Positions 8,058 through 17,067 of a stretch of DNA of 58,631 nucleotides are shown here, one piece after another. The stretch spans positions 1 through 58,631 of the forward strand of contig CAJUFO010000010.1 of NCBI GenBank assembly GCA_910585615.1. The letters are read 5' to 3'. The notes beneath the pieces were generated by a model, which saw only the letters and a list, made by a program, of their open reading frames with translations, ran no database searches and had not been told where the DNA came from. This DNA is from an uncultured Acetatifactor sp. (lineage in GTDB: Bacteria; Bacillota; Clostridia; Lachnospirales; Lachnospiraceae). The first letter of the stretch is position 1. Every line of letters starts with the position of its first letter. A program made the translations under genes and the position numbers.

Positions 8058-9239
8058 CTACTCAAATGCCGTCCCTCCCAGAATGCCTTTCATATAAAAC
8101 TCGTAAATCTTAGTAGTTTCATAACGGACTTCCGGAAAATCAGACAGTGAATACATTTCCGAAGTCAGCCGCTCTCTGTTCTTAGCAACAAAATATATCT
8201 GTTCCTTCATGCAGGTCCTTAAGTCCAGATGCAGTACATTATGCGTGGAGAAAATAAACTGTCCGTTGTGCTCTGTACCGTTTACAAAAGCGATTACTCT
8301 ATCAGACAGAACAGGGTTCAATACCCGGTCCATCTCATCCGCAAACACCACCTTATTTTCATAAACCACACGGAAAATATGCACTGCCCATGCAAAGAAC
8401 TCGCGAACACCGGCAGAATCCATCTGCAGCTCTCTTCTGAAATAATTTCCGTTCCCGCCCTTACGGATAATGATCGTCTTGCTATATGGCTTTTCCCTGT
8501 CAAGTTCGATGCCACAGATACTGTAATCGACCATACGGAAGATTTCCAGATATCTTTCATCTTCCAAAATACGTATGTCCGCATCCTGCCTGATGACATC
8601 CTCTGCCACGCCGGAAGCCAAAGACTCCGGGTACAGCTTTTCTGTCATCCAGCCCACAACTGCCAACGCGTCTTCATCGCCCAACAGCGCAAGCTTAGAT
8701 ACCAGAAGGCCGATACTGTCTCCGGCAAGAAGCTTATCCGCTCTCTTGCTTAAGCCATTGGCTTCTTTCACACTGGCAAGCCAGGCTCCCCCTGCCTGCC
8801 TCTCCGCCTGAAAGACAACGGATGCTGATGCATTTCTTTTCTTTAAAGTCTGCAATGCTTCATACACAATCCCGGACTCATTCAGGTGCAGGTGATACAC
8901 ATAGGCTTTTCCGTTATCAGCTCTAAAGCACAGCTCGAACTTCTGAACAGGGTTCTTTTCCTCATTCAGGCTTGCGGCGTTCACATATGGGCGGACAGAC
9001 TTCACCAGGCTGTTGGTTACAAACAGAGATTTCAGATATTTTAAGCTATTTATGAAATTGGATTTACCTCCGGCATTCTCACCAACGATTACCGCAGACT
9101 TCAATAAGTCGAATCCTTCTGCCGTTTCAACATAGTTGTCCGGGAAACGCTTTTTCACCTTTCCGGCCGGAGCAATCATAGAAAATTCACTTTCGCAGTG
9201 AAAGGAACAAAAATTATTAAAACGATAATAAATCAGCAT
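8058..9239 (-). CDS. AAA-family ATPase, COG1106/AbiL-like
   Basis: A 393-aa ABC/SMC-class ATPase. The Walker A motif is GENAGGKSNF at about residues 53-62. The Walker B region reads VVFADEMDRVLNP, followed by FIFSTHN as the switch region. The N-terminus (MLIYYRFNNFCSF) is the family's typical opening strand, which decides for ATG 9239 (with GAGGTG upstream) over the in-frame ATG at 9266. Relatives often belong to phage-defence pairs with a small RloB/AbiLii-like partner, but no partner gene is visible on either side, so it is alone next to degraded genes. A defence role is therefore only an inference. Confidence 0.8.
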   Translation of the reverse strand: MLIYYRFNNFCSFHCESEFSMIAPAGKVKKRFPDNYVETAEGFDLLKSAVIVGENAGGKSNFINSLKYLKSLFVTNSLVKSVRPYVNAASLNEEKNPVQKFELCFRADNGKAYVYHLHLNESGIVYEALQTLKKRNASASVVFQAERQAGGAWLASVKEANGLSKRADKLLAGDSIGLLVSKLALLGDEDALAVVGWMTEKLYPESLASGVAEDVIRQDADIRILEDERYLEIFRMVDYSICGIELDREKPYSKTIIIRKGGNGNYFRRELQMDSAGVREFFAWAVHIFRVVYENKVVFADEMDRVLNPVLSDRVIAFVNGTEHNGQFIFSTHNVLHLDLRTCMKEQIYFVAKNRERLTSEMYSLSDFPEVRYETTKIYEFYMKGILGGTAFE

Positions 9240-9506
9240 ACAGCACCTCGCAACTTGCTCATTCATTTATATTATAGCCGAAAAACTCGCTTGTAAACAT
9301 TTTTTTGTTTTACCGGCGAGTTTTTTCTCCGTTTTCCATCGCTTTCCATCGCGTATCCTCCAATCCTGATTTTATGCTTCTCCTCATCTTGCTGTTGCCG
9401 GAAATCAGAAAGTCGATTTCAATGTCGTTGCGCCAAGCATCCCCTCATCAATACCCAGTTTGCCGCCAAGAATCAACTCCCGTCCTGAAAAAATTTCAAA
9501 AACAGA

Positions 9507-9537
9507 TTGACTCTGCCGTTAGGGAAGCGTTTATACT
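9507..9537 (+). promoter_or_regulatory. MerR-type promoter with 19-bp spacer
   Basis: TTGACT (9507-9512) and TATACT (9532-9537) are separated by 19 bases, two more than optimal, the hallmark of promoters activated by MerR proteins through DNA twisting. The spacer holds an imperfect dyad, CTGCCGTTAGGGAAG. It lies about 65 bases before the MerR-family gene and probably serves autoregulation. The rest of the 9240-9603 gap shows no gene. Confidence 0.7.
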
Positions 9538-9603
9538 ATTGCCATAGGAACTGTGCAGAAAGATTCATACCATATGGAACAGAAACCACAAAGGAGCAAA
9601 GCC

Positions 9604-10566
9604 ATGAATGATTACATCAAGATCAGGGAAGTGACGGCCAGATACAACATCTCGGCCCGGACCCTTCGCTACTACGAAGACGCAGGCCTGATACAGAGTG
9701 CCCGCAGCAGCGACTATGCCTACAGGCTCTACGACCAGGAAGCCATCCACCGCCTGGAGCAGATCCTGATCCTGCGCAGGCTGAACATCAGCATCAAGGA
9801 CATACAGCGCATCTTCGGCACCTCCAGCTCCGAGACCGTCCTGGAGGTGCTAAGCAAAAAGGTGCAGGACATCGAGACGGAGGTCTCCCTGCTCCAGGAG
9901 CTGAAGGAAATCGTCCTGACCTTCATCCGGCAGATTGAGCAGGCCAACTTCAGCAAGGAAGCCGATGTGAGGCTGCTCTATGAAAAAGCCAGGGATATCC
10001 GGGCCCAAATCGCGAATGTGGGCTACAGCGGCAACCCAGGGGCGGTGAACCGTCTGCTGGAGATCACGGAGAAGCTGGACAGAAAGGTGCCGGACATCAT
10101 GATCGTCAGGATTCCCCCTTTCCGGGCGGTGACATCAGGGCTGCTGAGCTTCGAGGAGCTGTTCGGGGGCGGGTTCGGCCCATGGCAGGAAGCCCATAAC
10201 CACCTGTTCAGGCCCGTGCTGTTCGACGCCCCCGACTTCCTGTGCGGAACGGGAGACAAGGCCGAATGGTTCTGGGCGGTAAAGGACGATGTGACCCAGG
10301 CCGACACCGCCCCCTGGGAAATCGTCCAATGCCCCGGCGGCCTGTACGCGGCGGCAGTCAGCATAGACGGCGACGGGGAGAGCCATGACCATGTCAGGCG
10401 CAAGACGGAGAAATGGCTTGAAGACACAGGATTCGTCATGGACGACAGCCGGAAATTGATGGGGCATATGGTCTATGTGGACGAGGAGATCAAAGAGGGG
10501 CTTGGGTATGAACAGATGGTGCTGTATGCGCCTGTGAAATTAAAGCGGGAAGCCTCCCTGGAATAA
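9604..10566 (+). CDS. MerR family regulator with GyrI-like effector domain
   Basis: A 320-aa transcription regulator. Residues 1-70 form the MerR winged helix (TLRYYEDAGLI, then YRLYD), followed by a dimerisation coiled coil to about residue 135. A C-terminal GyrI-like/SOUL small-molecule-binding domain spans about residues 165-315 and ends in EQMVLYAPVKLK. The ATG at 9604 has AAAGGAG at good spacing; the frame is open to 9553 without a ribosome site. The domain order matches drug-sensing BmrR-like activators. No efflux pump adjoins it, and the ligand is unknown. The promoter just upstream has the 19-base spacer expected for self-control. Confidence 0.88.
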   Translation: MNDYIKIREVTARYNISARTLRYYEDAGLIQSARSSDYAYRLYDQEAIHRLEQILILRRLNISIKDIQRIFGTSSSETVLEVLSKKVQDIETEVSLLQELKEIVLTFIRQIEQANFSKEADVRLLYEKARDIRAQIANVGYSGNPGAVNRLLEITEKLDRKVPDIMIVRIPPFRAVTSGLLSFEELFGGGFGPWQEAHNHLFRPVLFDAPDFLCGTGDKAEWFWAVKDDVTQADTAPWEIVQCPGGLYAAAVSIDGDGESHDHVRRKTEKWLEDTGFVMDDSRKLMGHMVYVDEEIKEGLGYEQMVLYAPVKLKREASLE

Positions 10567-10656
10567 ACTGGCCGCCCCCCAAAGCGGGGCCGCCCATCGC
10601 TCCTTCCCCAAGCATGGATGTGCGGCCCCTTCCATATCATTTTACTGCATCGCTTC

Positions 10657-12024
10657 CTACCGTCCCGTCAGGCACCCTCCCTCAGGCCCCTCCGGCTCCG
10701 CAAAGGACATGCGCAGGCCCTCGCCGCCTGCCTCGATCTCCCAGCGCTGGGTATGGGGGCTGGTGCGGAAACGAACCAGGAGCACAATCTTCCCCTCTTC
10801 CTCCCCGCAGGACGCCGCCATGACCAGCCGCTCCCTATCTTCCCCGGGATGATGTCCCCCAAGAGCGGGCTGCACATACCGCATGTCGCACTGGTTCACT
10901 GTCCAACAGCCCGTTTTCGCCTCCACGGTCTGGATGCTGCGCCCATCGTCGAAGGACAGATGTACCCTGTCCCCTCCCGACTTGATCCAAAGGCTGCCGA
11001 ACTGCATGGGGTTCTCGTCCAGGCGGTAGCTCCTGTCGATCTCCGGAAGCGTCCCTCCCTCAGGAATCGGCGGGAAAGCATGCACCTTCCCCTCCCCTGC
11101 GCCGCCGTCCATGGCCTCCAGCAACCCGAAGACACCGTCCATCTCCTTCTGCATATCGGCACAGAAAGCCTGCACGGCCACGAACATGTCCCGCTCCGGC
11201 AGGATCACCAAAAGCTGCCCGAAAGCGCCGTCCCCCCGGTAGCCTCCCCTGCTGTTGATCCAAAGCTGATAGCCGTAGCCGCTGCACCAGTCCGGCGTTC
11301 CGTTGCCGGAATTGTCGGACACATAGGAGGATGCCTCCCGGATCCATTCCTCGGACAGGATGCGCCTGCCCTGATAGACGCCGCCGCTTAAGTACATCTG
11401 TCCCAGCTTGACGATATCGTCGCTGCAGACATGGAGCCCTGCGCCGCCCACGCACCTGCCGTCGGCGCAGCGCCTCCAGGAGATGTCCGTCATCCCCATG
11501 GGATAGAACAGGTTCTCGCAGGCGTACTGGAAAAAGTCCCTGCCGGACACCTTCTCTATCACCGACACCAACATGCAGCTTGCGCCCGTGTTGTATGTAA
11601 AATGGGTCCCAGGCTCATACACAGGCTCCACGCCAAAGAACGCCTCCACGGAATCCGGTGCCGCAATCATATCGGGGATGACACATCTGTCATGTCCTGT
11701 GTTCATGGAGAGGAGGTGGCGCACGGTGATATGGGACATCTTCTCCGAAGCCCCTGTCCTGCCGAAGATGTCCACCAGCCTGTCCTCCACCCGCACAAGC
11801 CCCTGCCCCACCGCGATGCCCACCACCGTGGAGGTGAACATCTTGCTCAGGGAATACACCTCCCTGGAGTCCCTGCAGGAGTAGGGCTCCTGTGCCAGGC
11901 GCAGGAGCTGTTTTCCCCCGCGGTAAATCTGCATCGTGTGCACCTCAATCTTATTTTCCTCCATGAACTCGAAGAACCGGTCCAAAGCCTTCCCGTCCAC
12001 TGCCGCATCCACAAACCATTCCAT
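10657..12024 (-). CDS. Serine hydrolase, class C beta-lactamase fold
   Basis: A 455-aa member of the PF00144 (beta-lactamase / DD-peptidase / esterase) family. The nucleophile motif SxxK is seen as YSLSKMFTST near residue 80, and the YxN motif as FTYNTGASCM. The C-terminal 120 residues form a separate beta-rich extension. No signal peptide is apparent, which favours a cytoplasmic esterase or peptidase rather than antibiotic resistance. GGAGG lies 8 bases before ATG 12024; an in-frame ATG at 12039 would overlap that site. The substrate cannot be read from the sequence. Confidence 0.82.
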   Translation of the reverse strand: MEWFVDAAVDGKALDRFFEFMEENKIEVHTMQIYRGGKQLLRLAQEPYSCRDSREVYSLSKMFTSTVVGIAVGQGLVRVEDRLVDIFGRTGASEKMSHITVRHLLSMNTGHDRCVIPDMIAAPDSVEAFFGVEPVYEPGTHFTYNTGASCMLVSVIEKVSGRDFFQYACENLFYPMGMTDISWRRCADGRCVGGAGLHVCSDDIVKLGQMYLSGGVYQGRRILSEEWIREASSYVSDNSGNGTPDWCSGYGYQLWINSRGGYRGDGAFGQLLVILPERDMFVAVQAFCADMQKEMDGVFGLLEAMDGGAGEGKVHAFPPIPEGGTLPEIDRSYRLDENPMQFGSLWIKSGGDRVHLSFDDGRSIQTVEAKTGCWTVNQCDMRYVQPALGGHHPGEDRERLVMAASCGEEEGKIVLLVRFRTSPHTQRWEIEAGGEGLRMSFAEPEGPEGGCLTGR

Positions 12025-12268
12025 CCGCTCGTCCTCCATTGTTTTTCATGTATTTCTGCACCAATCGGAACTCCCGGCCAACCCTGGGTTCCTCTCCAAG
12101 GGAATATATCCGCGCCTCCGCTGGAACCTTCCGGCGGTGGAATCCACTCCCGTCTGCCCCAATCGGCTTCCAGATGCTTCTATCATAATACAATGGAGCG
12201 CTCTCCGCAACTGCTTTTCGCGGCGCTCCGACACCTCGACGCTTGGGCCATAGCAGCGGCTCTCCGCC

Positions 12269-12868
12269 CTATCTCCATCCACACCCCCGCCGCTCCGCTC
12301 CCGGCCGACTTCCCTGCCCGTCGGCGCAAAACGCCAGAGCGTCCTTCCCGTCCCAGTCCAGGGGCAGCCGTATGCTGATCAGCTCCACGGTACCGGAAAA
12401 TTCCTCGTAGTCCACCATGATATAATTCCCGCCGCTCTTCAGGCGAAGCTCCGTCTCAAAGCGCCCCTCCTCGTCCGCCTCCAGCTCCACAACCTCCTCA
12501 TTCATCCGGATTCTCACCGTGGCCTGTCCCTCCTCGGCCAGTATCCGCCCATACACCTGCAGCCTGCGGGTCTCGATGGAGCCGCCGCCGAACACCACGT
12601 CCCTTCCCGTGCTTCCCTGGCACTGCGCTTCATAGTTGCCCACATAGGCATCGTCATGGCATACCCGCTGTCCCAACAGCTCCTCGTCCGCCGTTATCTG
12701 CGAGGCGCCCAGCACCCCGACCACATTGTCGGCGATTTTCAGCCACTCCCAGGAATTTACCCTGCGGAAGCCGCAGCCCGTCAGCGAAAACGCAATGCAG
12801 CACAGGAGCGCCGCCCTCATCCATCTCTTCGTCCGTCTCTTCCCACATCTATCCATGCATCTCTTCAT
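12269..12868 (-). CDS. Putative lipoprotein of unknown function
   Basis: A 199-aa predicted lipoprotein. A basic N-terminus is followed by a hydrophobic run ending in the lipobox SLTGC, with the lipidated Cys near residue 32. The mature part is rich in acidic residues and predicted strands; I do not recognise a family. GGGAGG lies upstream of ATG 12868, and the frame is open further to 12907. About 245 bases downstream on the same strand lies the serine hydrolase gene, so the two may be cotranscribed. Confidence 0.6.
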   Translation of the reverse strand: MKRCMDRCGKRRTKRWMRAALLCCIAFSLTGCGFRRVNSWEWLKIADNVVGVLGASQITADEELLGQRVCHDDAYVGNYEAQCQGSTGRDVVFGGGSIETRRLQVYGRILAEEGQATVRIRMNEEVVELEADEEGRFETELRLKSGGNYIMVDYEEFSGTVELISIRLPLDWDGKDALAFCADGQGSRPGAERRGCGWR

Positions 12869-13065
12869 CCAAGACACCTCCCCAATCCTTCCTGTATCTG
12901 ATGCCATTTATACCATGCATTATACAAGACAGCCCGATGCCCCGACATCGAATCAGGTGACATTTCCGCCGCCCGGGGTGACATTTTTGTAAGACGCCAG
13001 CCACCCCCTTCATCCAGCCGAAGCAGCGGCTGAAACTCTATTGATTTACCTGGCTGACAGCGATA

Positions 13066-13173
13066 TATACTGCCTAACGATTTCACTTGCCGTGAAACCA
13101 GACTGCATAACGCTGACTGGTTCAATCGCATGATTATGATTACATCAGGCAGTATTCAGCGTTATGCAGTATA
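13066..13173. repeat. MITE-like element, copy 1 (108 bp)
   Basis: Starts TATACTGCCTAACG and ends CAGCGTTATGCAGTATA, so its ends form an inverted repeat (TATACTGC-TAACG). An internal piece also reads GACTGCATAACGCTG. A second copy lies at 38579-38680, differing by a few substitutions and a 6-base indel (TGATTATGATT against TGATT). Both ends finish in TA, the target duplicated by IS630/Tc1-mariner-type transposases, so this may be a non-autonomous element. It lies about 90 bases before the AraC-type gene. The rest of the 12869-13266 gap shows no gene. Confidence 0.75.
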
Positions 13174-13266
13174 ATAATGCCAGCGCAAACCTATCCGAAC
13201 TCCCCGGGAAATGTGGAGAAAACTGTCCTTTCATATCCTATAATGGTCACAGAGAGGAGGGATTGT

Positions 13267-14064
13267 ATGGATCTGCTTCAAGAGATGAATCAGGTGATCG
13301 CATATATAGAAGAAAATCTGACAGGCATGTCGCTTTCGGAGCATATCCGCCGCAGAAGGCTTTCCCAGGCCGTCTTTGACCTGCAGAACAGCAATGAAAA
13401 AATCGTGGATATCGCCCTGAAATACGGCTATGAGTCACCCACCACCTTCACCAGGGCATTTAGGGAGCTTCACGGCGTTACCCCTTCCAGTGTCCGGAAG
13501 ACGTCCGTCCCACTGAAGACCTATCCGCCAATCACCTTTCTACTAACAGCCAAAGGAGTGACCGGTATGGAATTTCGAATCGAGAAAAAAGAATGTTTTC
13601 AGATCATGGGCCTGTCTGGCTACGACACTGCAGAATGCAGGCCAGGGGATACCCTTACACCGCTGTGGCGGGAATTCATGGACTGCTATGATGCCCGCCT
13701 TTGGAATGGATGTGATACAGGCAGCTATTACACCGCCCCTTTCTGGCAGGTAGGGGCATACCATTTTCAGTCGGAGAATGGAAAGACCAAAACGATCATC
13801 GGTGCGCAGTACAGGGGAACAAAGCTGGAAAATATGGCCGTGGAAACCATTCCCGCCGCCACCTGGGCAGTATTCTCCATGAATTCCCCCACAGGCATCG
13901 ACTATGTGCCTGCAGCCTACACCCGGATACTGACGGAATGGCTCCCTTCCAGTGGGTACGGCCGCGATGTATCCATCCCCAGTCTGGAGGTGTTCCCGCC
14001 CGGCAATGCCGGTTCGGCGGATTATACATGGGAAATCTGGATGCCCGTCCTTCCACGGAATTAG
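13267..14064 (+). CDS. AraC-type regulator with GyrI-like domain, one HTH missing
   Basis: A 265-aa relative of the AraC-HTH plus GyrI-like regulators common in Clostridia. The second helix-turn-helix is present (residues about 45-75: KIVDIALKYGYESP, FTRAFRELHGVTP), and a C-terminal GyrI-like effector domain runs from about residue 98. Relatives carry roughly 27 residues between IEENLT and the SLSEHIRRRRL helix that form the first helix-turn-helix; here the two join directly as ENLTGMSLSEHIRRRRL. The reading frame is intact. GAGGAGG lies upstream of ATG 13267. DNA binding may be impaired or use one motif only. Confidence 0.82.
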   Translation: MDLLQEMNQVIAYIEENLTGMSLSEHIRRRRLSQAVFDLQNSNEKIVDIALKYGYESPTTFTRAFRELHGVTPSSVRKTSVPLKTYPPITFLLTAKGVTGMEFRIEKKECFQIMGLSGYDTAECRPGDTLTPLWREFMDCYDARLWNGCDTGSYYTAPFWQVGAYHFQSENGKTKTIIGAQYRGTKLENMAVETIPAATWAVFSMNSPTGIDYVPAAYTRILTEWLPSSGYGRDVSIPSLEVFPPGNAGSADYTWEIWMPVLPRN

Positions 14065-14108
14065 TTGCGTCTATCCTTACGGCCAGGAGAACCTCCTGGC
14101 CTATCCTG

Positions 14109-15002
14109 TCAGTACTGTTTCCATGAAACCTGATTACGGGCTTCCGATAACTGTCTTTTATATTGTTCCAGTTCAGCACGAAGCCTCTGGACTTCTTTCT
14201 CTGCCTGTTCCGCCCGCTGCCGTTCCTCTTCTTTTGCCTGCCGTTCGCGTTCCGTATTGACGCGCTCCTCCGCAAGGGCTTCTTCCCGGGCATCTTCCCT
14301 TTCAAGCTCTATACGCCTGTCAAATGTGTAATCCAATTGTGTCACTTTTGTCACCTCCTCGCGGCGCTTCATCAGAAATTCCCGCAGCACGCCCTCCTCG
14401 ATACAGCGGTCTATGGCTCCGTCTATCGCTTTCGCCAAATCCTTTTTCGGATGCATTTCAAGCCCCTCCCGCACATATCTTACAAATACCATGTACTGCT
14501 CTAAAACCGGGCATTCCGACAACAGCTCCCGGTTCTTTCCCGAATTGATGTTATATACGGTGCAGGTCAGCTCAAGCTCCGGCTCCTCCATCCTGTTTGC
14601 ATACGCGTCCGACAGCTTTAGCTGATACTGCTCAGGCTGCTCCTCCACCCCATTATAGAACACCGCAAACCGGGGTGTCGGAATCTTCACCAGCTTCCTC
14701 CCGTAAATATTCCGCTTCTTGACCCACTGCTCCAGAATATTTGTCACGTAAATCAGCGCCCGCAGGGGCATATTGGGACAAATAGTGGATTCATGCTCAT
14801 ATACGCTTAGGTTCATATCCAGAATGAACGCCGCGTCATTGCGCACCGACAGGGAAATCCCCCTCTCCAGGCTGCACACCTCCACAAGCCCCGGATCCCT
14901 GTAATCCGATTGGTTCAGCGCGTTGTACACCTCCAGCGCATACCCCGGCTCCTCCATCAGCATGCCGAACACATCACTTTTATACTCTCTGTTTCCCGCC
15001 AT
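14109..15002 (-). CDS. Rpn-family PD-(D/E)XK nuclease (transposase-like)
   Basis: A 297-aa protein of the Rpn (recombination-promoting nuclease) / PD-(D/E)XK transposase-like type, often annotated as a putative transposase in Lachnospiraceae. The N-terminal nuclease part shows YKSDVFGMLM, then ALNQSDYRDP, RNDAAFILDMNLSVYEHEST and PNMPLRALIYV, which carry the conserved Asp and Glu. The C-terminal 80 residues are a charged coiled coil. AGGAGG lies just before ATG 15002; upstream residues in the open frame look non-coding. Such genes are scattered in many copies and may relocate as mobile genes. No inverted repeats bound it. Confidence 0.82.
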   Translation of the reverse strand: MAGNREYKSDVFGMLMEEPGYALEVYNALNQSDYRDPGLVEVCSLERGISLSVRNDAAFILDMNLSVYEHESTICPNMPLRALIYVTNILEQWVKKRNIYGRKLVKIPTPRFAVFYNGVEEQPEQYQLKLSDAYANRMEEPELELTCTVYNINSGKNRELLSECPVLEQYMVFVRYVREGLEMHPKKDLAKAIDGAIDRCIEEGVLREFLMKRREEVTKVTQLDYTFDRRIELEREDAREEALAEERVNTERERQAKEEERQRAEQAEKEVQRLRAELEQYKRQLSEARNQVSWKQY

Positions 15003-15372
15003 AAAGCTCCTCCTTTTTGTGTACAGGAGAGCCGCGGCCTGGGTATTGCATGCGGAAACTCCTGCCCTTATTGAATTGGAATGGATAAAATAAAAGCATG
15101 AATTTCCCTGATAGAATGAAAAACTTATTATTAGACAAGTATGCAGCCCTAACGGCCATACCGGATTTGAAATAATGCTTTGGATAAAGTCTAGCATATT
15201 TAGGAGGGAATGGCAAATGTTTTTTAGTTTGCTTTTTCATTTGGTTTTTATTTGGTTTTCATTTTCCTCCTGTGAGGGCAATTGCTTTTTACCGCGGTTT
15301 GGGGTAAAATAGGTTTCACATCCACATGCGACATCCGGGCAGTTTTTGCACGGCGCAAGAAAGGAGCATCCT
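15003..15372. other. Divergent intergenic region with a small dyad
   Basis: A 370-base gap between the Rpn nuclease and the AmmeMemoRadiSam gene, AT-richer than its surroundings. It holds no convincing gene. TTTTACC (15287-15293) and GGTAAAA (15303-15309) form an inverted repeat about 65 bases before the AmmeMemoRadiSam start, a possible operator. No strong promoter pair was found. Confidence 0.45.
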
Positions 15373-16758
15373 ATGGCAATCTTGGCAGGCTTCATGGTCC
15401 CCCACCCGCCCCTCATCATACCCGACGTAGGGCGTGGGCAGGAAGAGGCGATCAGGGACACAATCCAATCATACAAAAGCGTGGCGGAAGAAATCGGGCG
15501 GCTGCAGCCGGAGACCATCGTGCTCCTCTCCCCCCATCAGACCATGTACGCCGACTATTTCCATATCTCTCCGGGGCGGGACGCCAGGGGGGACTTCGGG
15601 CAGTTCGGGGCGCCCCAGGCGCGCATGGAGGTCTCCTATGACACGGCGTTCGCGGAACGCCTGGGAGCGGAAGCCGGAGTCTGCGGCATACAGGCCGGTT
15701 CCCTGGGGGAGCGGGAGCGGAAGCTGGACCACGGCACCATGGTTCCCCTGTATTTCGTGAACCAATATTGGGCGGAATACCGTCTTGTCAGAATCGGTCT
15801 GTCGGGGTTCCCCCTGACGGCCCACTACCGCCTGGGGCAGTGCATCCGAGAAGCGGCGCAGGCCCTGGACAGAAGAGCCGTGATCATAGCCAGCGGCGAC
15901 CTGTCCCACCGCCTGAAGGAGGACGGCCCCTACGGCTACCGGGAGGAGGGGCCCGCCTACGATGCCCGGATCATGGACGTCATGGCCAGGGCCGCCTTCG
16001 GGGAGCTTTTGGAATTTTCCGAGGACTTCTGTGAGAAAGCCGCGGAATGCGGGCACCGCTCCTTCACCATCCTGGCAGGGGCCTTCGACCGGACTGCGGT
16101 GGAGGCACAGAAGCTGTCCTATGAGGGGCCCTTCGGCGTGGGATACGGGGTCTGCAGGTATAAAGCCCTGGGTCCTGACGGAGCCCGCGATTTCCTGGAG
16201 CAGCATGAGGAAAAGGAGAAAATCCGACTTCAGATTCTGCGGGAAAGGGAAGACCCTTACGTCCGCCTGGCCCGGCTGACCATCCAGGAATATGTGCGGA
16301 CAGGCCGGCAGATAGAAATCCCCCAGGGCCTGCCCCCGGAGCTTTACAGCAGCCGGGCCGGGACCTTCGTGTCCCTGAAGGAGGACGGGCGGCTCCGGGG
16401 CTGCATCGGCACCATCCAGGCAGTGCAGGGCAGCCTTGCGGAGGAGATTATCGCCAACGCCGTCAGCGCCTGCTCCCGGGATCCCAGGTTCCCCCCGGTG
16501 GAGGCCTGGGAGGCGGAGCGGCTCACCGTCAGCGTGGACGTGCTGGGGGAGACGGAGCCCATCGCCTCCCCCGAAGACCTGGACGTGGCCCGCTACGGGG
16601 TCATCGTGACGAAAGGCACAAAGCGCGGCCTGCTGCTGCCCAACCTGGAGGGCGTGGACACCGTGGAGCAGCAGATTGCCATCGCCAAGCAGAAGGCGGG
16701 CATCCGGGAGGGAGAGGCGGTGGCGCTGGAACGGTTCGAGGTGGTGCGGCATCACTAA
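15373..16758 (+). CDS. AmmeMemoRadiSam fusion protein (MEMO-like B + AMMECR1 A)
   Basis: A 461-aa two-domain protein. Residues 1-270 form a MEMO/LigB-like fold (GFMVPHPPLIIP, LLSPHQ, LDHGTMVPL, SGDLSHR) with the His residues of the extradiol-dioxygenase-like site. Residues about 290-461 form an AMMECR1 domain with the signature LRGCIGT. Many genomes encode these as separate proteins B and A of the AmmeMemoRadiSam system, whose biochemical role is not established. AAGGAG precedes ATG 15373. The matching radical SAM enzyme is encoded convergently 310 bases after its end, so the whole set is present. Confidence 0.9.
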   Translation: MAILAGFMVPHPPLIIPDVGRGQEEAIRDTIQSYKSVAEEIGRLQPETIVLLSPHQTMYADYFHISPGRDARGDFGQFGAPQARMEVSYDTAFAERLGAEAGVCGIQAGSLGERERKLDHGTMVPLYFVNQYWAEYRLVRIGLSGFPLTAHYRLGQCIREAAQALDRRAVIIASGDLSHRLKEDGPYGYREEGPAYDARIMDVMARAAFGELLEFSEDFCEKAAECGHRSFTILAGAFDRTAVEAQKLSYEGPFGVGYGVCRYKALGPDGARDFLEQHEEKEKIRLQILREREDPYVRLARLTIQEYVRTGRQIEIPQGLPPELYSSRAGTFVSLKEDGRLRGCIGTIQAVQGSLAEEIIANAVSACSRDPRFPPVEAWEAERLTVSVDVLGETEPIASPEDLDVARYGVIVTKGTKRGLLLPNLEGVDTVEQQIAIAKQKAGIREGEAVALERFEVVRHH

Positions 16759-16781
16759 TATCGAGGAAACAGGAGAAAGAC

Positions 16782-17039
16782 ATGGCAGAATTGACATCCA
16801 TGATGAATATCGGCAGGGAGATGGCAAAGAAGCTGGATTCCGTGGGAATCGGTTCGGCGGAGGAATTGATCCGTTCCGGTGCGGAGCAGGCTTTCCTGCA
16901 ATTAAAGGAACGGTATCCGAATGTCTGTCTGGTCCATTTATACGCCCTGGAAGGCGCAGTCCGCAATGTGGAGTTCAACAGCCTTCCGGAGGGCAGGAAA
17001 AAGGAGCTGAAAGAGTTCAGCGATTTTTTGAAAGCCTGA
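16782..17039 (+). CDS. TfoX C-terminal domain protein
   Basis: An 85-aa protein matching the stand-alone TfoX_C domain, a small helix-hairpin-helix-like fold: NIGREMAKKLDSVGIGSAEEL, then a short helical core ending in a Lys/Glu-rich helix. In Gammaproteobacteria the domain is part of the competence regulator Sxy/TfoX; in Firmicutes it stands alone with unknown role. It starts 23 bases after the AmmeMemoRadiSam fusion gene with its own AGGAG site, so it is likely cotranscribed. Confidence 0.82.
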   Translation: MAELTSMMNIGREMAKKLDSVGIGSAEELIRSGAEQAFLQLKERYPNVCLVHLYALEGAVRNVEFNSLPEGRKKELKEFSDFLKA

Positions 17040-17067
17040 CCGCAGTAAATGGATGCGGCAATGTACA

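Noticed and set aside
10657..12024. Beta-lactamase giving drug resistance
   Set aside because: No signal peptide and an extra C-terminal domain. The fold is shared by many esterases and peptidases.
14109..15002. Insertion sequence around the Rpn nuclease
   Set aside because: No terminal inverted repeats or target duplications were found at its borders.
15469..16827. Long open frame (452 codons) opposite the AmmeMemoRadiSam gene
   Set aside because: A GC-rich shadow frame. The plus strand carries a clear two-domain protein with a good ribosome site.
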